Of a DNA stretch of 15,913 nucleotides, positions 13,356-15,913 are shown in pieces. The notes beneath the pieces were generated by a model, which saw nothing but the letters and a program-made list of their open reading frames with translations, made no database searches and was not told the DNA's origin. Every line of letters begins with the position of its first letter. Within the stretch, counting starts at the first letter, position 1. The DNA comes from Candidatus Galligastranaerophilus gallistercoris (lineage in GTDB: Bacteria > Cyanobacteriota > Vampirovibrionia > Gastranaerophilales > Gastranaerophilaceae). The stretch lies in assembly GCA_018710795.1 (NCBI GenBank), contig DVJH01000152.1, positions 1 to 15,913 of the forward strand, in the 5' to 3' direction. Both the position numbers and the translations under genes were made by a program.

Positions 13356-13982
13356 TTAAAAGCCGTTTTCAATTAAAAATTCTTTTGTGATTTTTGATTC
13401 TTTTTTCTGCTCGGTAAATTTTTTAATATACTTTGCAACCATATCATATTCTATATTAACAACATCATTTATTTTTAAATATTTAAGATTTGTATTGTTA
13501 AATGTTTCGGGTAATATTGAAACTTCAAAGTTTTTTTCATTGACTTCAGACACCGTAAGGCTTATTCCGTTTACGGATATTGAACCTTTTTTTACGATTA
13601 AATCCGTATCGCATTCAAAATTAAAAATTCTTGCAACACCGTCATTTTTAATCGAATTTAATTTTGCAACACGGTCAATATGCCCCGATACGAGGTGTCC
13701 GTCCAATCTGTCGGACAATTTCATTGCAAGTTCAACGTTTACAAAATCCCCCTTTTTAATTGAAGCTAAATTTGTAAGCCTCAGGGTTTCATTCATTGCT
13801 TCAAAATAAAGGGTATTATTTTCTTTTTTTATAACGCTCTGGCATGCCCCGTTAATTGCAATTGAATCTCCTTTTTTGATTTTTTCCGTATCAAAATGAA
13901 CCTCAACGGCAAAAATCCTGCCGCCCTGAAGTTCCGATATATCTTTAATACATCCCGAGTCTTGAACCAGTCCTGTAAACAT
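13356..13982 (-). CDS. ribE: riboflavin synthase alpha subunit
   Basis: 208-residue enzyme that dismutates two 6,7-dimethyl-8-ribityllumazine molecules to riboflavin, acting as a trimer. It has two lumazine-binding barrels: 1-97 (MFTGLV, NGACQSV at 44-50, ETLRLTNL) and 98-190 (GHLVSGHID, NGISLTV at 138-144, ILPETFNNTNL). The MFTGLV N-terminus fixes the start. The first barrel has NGACQSV where the family usually has NG.CLTV; Cys47 is kept, but Leu and Thr are replaced by Gln and Ser. There is a basic tail after 188. It is first gene of the ribE-ribBA set. No Shine-Dalgarno is visible (only GGTAA 11 nt upstream) and no FMN riboswitch fits in the 96 bp leader region. Instead a perfect 30-base palindrome lies 25 nt upstream. 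Some databases call this gene ribC. Confidence 0.95.
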   Translation of the reverse strand: MFTGLVQDSGCIKDISELQGGRIFAVEVHFDTEKIKKGDSIAINGACQSVIKKENNTLYFEAMNETLRLTNLASIKKGDFVNVELAMKLSDRLDGHLVSGHIDRVAKLNSIKNDGVARIFNFECDTDLIVKKGSISVNGISLTVSEVNEKNFEVSILPETFNNTNLKYLKINDVVNIEYDMVAKYIKKFTEQKKESKITKEFLIENGF

Positions 13983-14007
13983 AAGTAAAAGTTACCATAA
14001 AAATGCA

Positions 14008-14037
14008 AAAAATGCGATTTTTAAAAATCGCATTTTT
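14008..14037 (-). terminator. palindromic hairpin between the 86-residue gene and ribE
   Basis: A perfect 30-base inverted repeat with 15-base arms (14008-14022 and 14023-14037). As a hairpin it forms about 11 bp around core ATGCGAT with an A/T loop and T5 tails on both strands. It lies 41 nt after the stop at 14079, as expected of a terminator. It also lies only 25 nt before ribE, so it could act as a leader element there. GC content is low, so efficiency is uncertain. Confidence 0.65.
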
Positions 14038-14078
14038 AATTCAAATCAAACCCTTGTTTTAATGCATTCGAAAAAAAA

Positions 14079-14339
14079 CTATGCAAAATAATCAATTTTA
14101 TTGCCGTTCAGGGTATATTCCCTGCAGCCTTTGAAATTGATATCAAGTTTTTCGCCGTTCTGCGCGCTGTCGGTTTCAGTCGAAGCGGGTTCACCGACCG
14201 TAACCGGATTGGTAACGGGGGCATTTTGAACGGGTGCGCATTCGTCGTTATTTTTCATTTTTCCGAAAGCAACACGGGGAGCAACCATTGTTTTGTTGGC
14301 AATTACTTGATTTGCAGTTAAAATAGGTTGTACCATCAT
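14079..14339 (-). CDS. 86-residue protein of unknown function
   Basis: It begins MMVQPILTANQVIANKTMVAPRVAF and ends REYTLNGNKIDYFA. The middle (about 38-68) is rich in P, V, T, N, E and S and is probably unstructured. There is no signal peptide or membrane segment; two cysteines (34, 71). I recognise no family. The ATG at 14339 is chosen because GGAGG (14346-14350) lies 6 nt upstream; the in-frame ATG at 14354 overlaps that site and falls near the expected transcription start. A very good promoter at 14359-14387 and a downstream hairpin suggest a monocistronic, well-expressed gene. It could be a small structural or regulatory protein; function is not inferable. Confidence 0.75.
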   Translation of the reverse strand: MMVQPILTANQVIANKTMVAPRVAFGKMKNNDECAPVQNAPVTNPVTVGEPASTETDSAQNGEKLDINFKGCREYTLNGNKIDYFA

Positions 14340-14358
14340 AATTAACCTCCACATTCAG

Positions 14359-14387
14359 ATACTAAAATAAAGTATTACAATTGTCAA
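14359..14387 (-). promoter_or_regulatory. predicted strong promoter of the 86-residue gene
   Basis: Minus strand consensus TTGACA (14382-14387), 17 bp, then TAGTAT (14359-14364). It is followed after a very short leader by GGAGG and ATG 14339. Confidence 0.7.
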
Positions 14388-14415
14388 GGTTAAATACGGC
14401 AGTTTGATAAAATCT

Positions 14416-14709
14416 TTATATCTTCTTTTTTATAAACAAGGGAATTAAAACTAAAAAGCTCGCAATGCCGTCAACTATCCTCCAGCTTTCCCTTTCCATA
14501 TGGATCGGCGCAAGCGGGTTAAAAAGAACGGCAATTATGCAAAATAAAATAAAAATAAAATCTTTTTTATCTTTAAGGTCGTATGCGACAACCAGTGAAC
14601 ACAAAAATACGCACCACCTTAAAAGCTGAAAATAAACATACGGCATTTTAAAATCAAAAAATGCCGTTATGAAAAGGAATATTGAAGTTATTATTATAAA
14701 TCTTTGCAT
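14416..14709 (-). CDS. small membrane protein, DUF6804-like
   Basis: 97 residues with three or four hydrophobic segments (about 3-19, 24-44, 51-67, 79-93). The motifs F(D)F.MPYVYFQLLRW (18-32), LFNPLAPIHMERESWRIVD (62-80) and a KKKI tail match what I recall of the DUF6804 family (unknown function, widespread small membrane proteins). Assignment is from motif memory. The ATG overlaps the end of the upstream gene by 16 bases and has no good ribosome site, so translation is likely coupled. Last gene of the three-gene membrane operon; no terminator is visible in the 28 bp to the next promoter. Confidence 0.8.
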   Translation of the reverse strand: MQRFIIITSIFLFITAFFDFKMPYVYFQLLRWCVFLCSLVVAYDLKDKKDFIFILFCIIAVLFNPLAPIHMERESWRIVDGIASFLVLIPLFIKKKI

Positions 14710-15233
14710 TCTTGAATTATATCATTTTTTAATTCATCGGTTTTTTTGGAAGGAACAAAAAGCGTTAAAACAAATAAAACAAAACATATAAAATCAATTA
14801 TTATCTGACAGGCTGTATATGAATCGGGTTCATATTTTCTCATAACAAAAGTGGCAATGCCCAAAAGCGCCCAGAATATCGTAACCGTTAAAGAAACTTT
14901 CTTATGGTCCAAAACGGCATTTATTCTTTTATATGCATTATTCCAAAACAGTAAATAGAACAATATTTGATACGGAATACACACAAGAAGAATAATCCAA
15001 TTGTGCAGGAAACGATAAATAAGAGCAATAATAAACGATAAAACAGCCAATATTATAATATTTAAAAAATACCACAATCTTCCGATTTTGCCGCCCCACA
15101 CCAAAAATAATGCATCTGATTCTAAAGAACGCATTTCAGAGGAAAACGCACCGGAACACATGATTAGAGTTAGTAAAATTCCGAATAAAGGACCGACTAA
15201 AATATAGGTTCCAAGCGCATTATAAAGTTCCAT
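14694..15233 (-). CDS. DUF805-like membrane protein
   Basis: 179 residues with four or five predicted membrane segments (about 8-28, 53-74, 78-98, 113-130, 141-160). The central pair carries WGGKIGRLWYFLN (46-58) at its start and YKRINAVLDH (101-110) at its end. This resembles the G.I.R..Y and RRLHD signatures of DUF805 proteins such as E. coli YhaH, though the match is distant. It is a paralogue of the next upstream gene, which shares WGGKI.R..Y, YKR(L/I)NA and a juxtamembrane PSKK. AAGGAG (15241-15246) lies 7 nt before the ATG. It overlaps the upstream gene by 14 bases and the downstream by 16. Function unknown. Confidence 0.8.
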   Translation of the reverse strand: MELYNALGTYILVGPLFGILLTLIMCSGAFSSEMRSLESDALFLVWGGKIGRLWYFLNIIILAVLSFIIALIYRFLHNWIILLVCIPYQILFYLLFWNNAYKRINAVLDHKKVSLTVTIFWALLGIATFVMRKYEPDSYTACQIIIDFICFVLFVLTLFVPSKKTDELKNDIIQECKDL

Positions 15234-15873
15234 TTTCTGGCTCCTTTTCTTTCAATGTTATATTTTTCATATTTGAAGATACTTTTTTGGAAGGAATAAT
15301 AAATAGTAGCGATGAAAGCAATGTTACAACTATCCAAGCAATAAATAAGACTTCATCCGATACGGCAGCAGGAGTTTTAATATTTGTTTTTTGTGTCGCA
15401 GCAATACTGACTGAATCAATCAAACTAAAAAACCAGGGCAGATTCAAAACAAAAATAGATGCTGTAACATATCCCGCTATTTTGCCCGAATCAAATATTG
15501 CATTCAATCTCTTATAAATATTGGAATAAATAGGAAAATCAAATAATTGAATAGAAACAAAATAATAAACAATGCAAGCCGTAAATAATGGTGCTCTAAA
15601 CGGATAATCCGCAAACTTATGTATGGTAAAAATAAATGGACCAACCAAAAATATGTTATTAACAATAATACATAGAAAATTTTTATAGTAAGAAACTCTG
15701 TGTATCTTGCCTCCCCAGGTATACAACGTCTCATTTAGTTCATTATCCCGTTTTGATTTGTTTTTTATAAAACAAAAATAAGCTGCCGCTATACCCAATA
15801 CAGTTGATAAAATACAAAAAAATGTAAGTATATTTTTTTCACTTATTGAAAAAGTAAATTGAAATTCATTCAT
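15220..15873 (-). CDS. DUF805-like membrane protein (paralogue)
   Basis: 217 residues with about five membrane segments (roughly 15-36, 65-84, 95-115, 133-152, 175-195). It shares with its downstream neighbour LYTWGGKIHRVSYYKN (50-65), IYKRLNAIFDSGK (119-131) and IIPSKK (192-197), in the same order relative to the membrane segments. It differs by a longer loop before the last segment (about 155-172) and a charged tail. It is first gene visible in the operon. The start at 15873 is the natural N-terminus but has only a weak GAGAA ribosome site. The 40 bp upstream to the window end are AT-rich and too short to judge a promoter. Function unknown. Confidence 0.75.
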   Translation of the reverse strand: MNEFQFTFSISEKNILTFFCILSTVLGIAAAYFCFIKNKSKRDNELNETLYTWGGKIHRVSYYKNFLCIIVNNIFLVGPFIFTIHKFADYPFRAPLFTACIVYYFVSIQLFDFPIYSNIYKRLNAIFDSGKIAGYVTASIFVLNLPWFFSLIDSVSIAATQKTNIKTPAAVSDEVLFIAWIVVTLLSSLLFIIPSKKVSSNMKNITLKEKEPENGTL

Positions 15874-15913
15874 ATTATCTTATTCTCATACTTTATTAAA
15901 ATATATTACATAA

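Noticed and set aside
13340..13372. Extended RibBA start at TTG 13372 overlapping ribE
   Set aside because: GAGAGG sits 8 nt before ATG 13339, and MFNTIKEAIEEFKKG is the normal family N-terminus.
13983..14078. FMN riboswitch upstream of ribE
   Set aside because: The gap is shorter than an RFN element and lacks its conserved segments; it holds only the 30-base palindrome.

Overview
This AT-rich window carries 15 protein-coding genes (one cut by the left edge) and no RNA genes, mobile elements or CRISPR arrays that I can see. Several features suggest a Gram-negative, low-GC bacterium. There are three type IV pilin/type II pseudopilin-like proteins with an FTLAEALL leader. The housekeeping set is diderm-compatible (ClpB, long-form SerA, fused RibBA), and one small protein has a classical signal peptide. 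Large numbers of FTLAE-type prepilin-like proteins with a DVNG..PN..G.DVG motif are something I associate with gut Gastranaerophilales (Vampirovibrionia/Melainabacteria). That placement is inference, with low to moderate confidence.

Layout. (1) Positions 1-3166, minus strand: three related prepilin-like genes. The first lies on the left edge and the second is immediately upstream of it. The third is separated by a strong terminator and has its own promoter and a large cysteine-rich insertion. (2) Positions 3302-7462, plus strand: a CNT-family nucleoside transporter followed by an unrecognised 58-residue protein, then clpB. (3) Positions 7510-8877, minus: a CNNM/CorC-type membrane protein with CBS domains, convergent with clpB across a bidirectional terminator. 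(4) Positions 9031-9369, plus: a 112-residue secreted protein. (5) Positions 9401-13982, minus: ribE, ribBA and a two-domain GNAT protein in a tight row, then serA behind its own likely promoter. (6) Positions 14079-15873, minus: an 86-residue unknown protein with a very good promoter, and an upstream three-gene membrane-protein operon with overlapping genes (two DUF805-like paralogues and a DUF6804-like protein).

How genes work together. RibE and RibBA supply riboflavin-pathway steps (GTP cyclohydrolase II, DHBP synthase, riboflavin synthase); ribD and ribH are not in the window and no FMN riboswitch is visible. SerA opens serine synthesis. The nucleoside transporter and the CorC-like protein handle uptake and ion homeostasis. 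The prepilin cluster is the least ordinary part. Its members share six cysteines and a C-terminal domain. The third has inserted, after the shared ICSPG segment, an acidic Pro-rich stalk, three exact C-x3-C-G-x10-C-x2-C repeats and an Asn/Lys-rich linker.

Several starts were moved from the longest open frame because a Shine-Dalgarno sequence or family N-terminus decides them (positions 1350, 4850, 12059, 13339, 14339).
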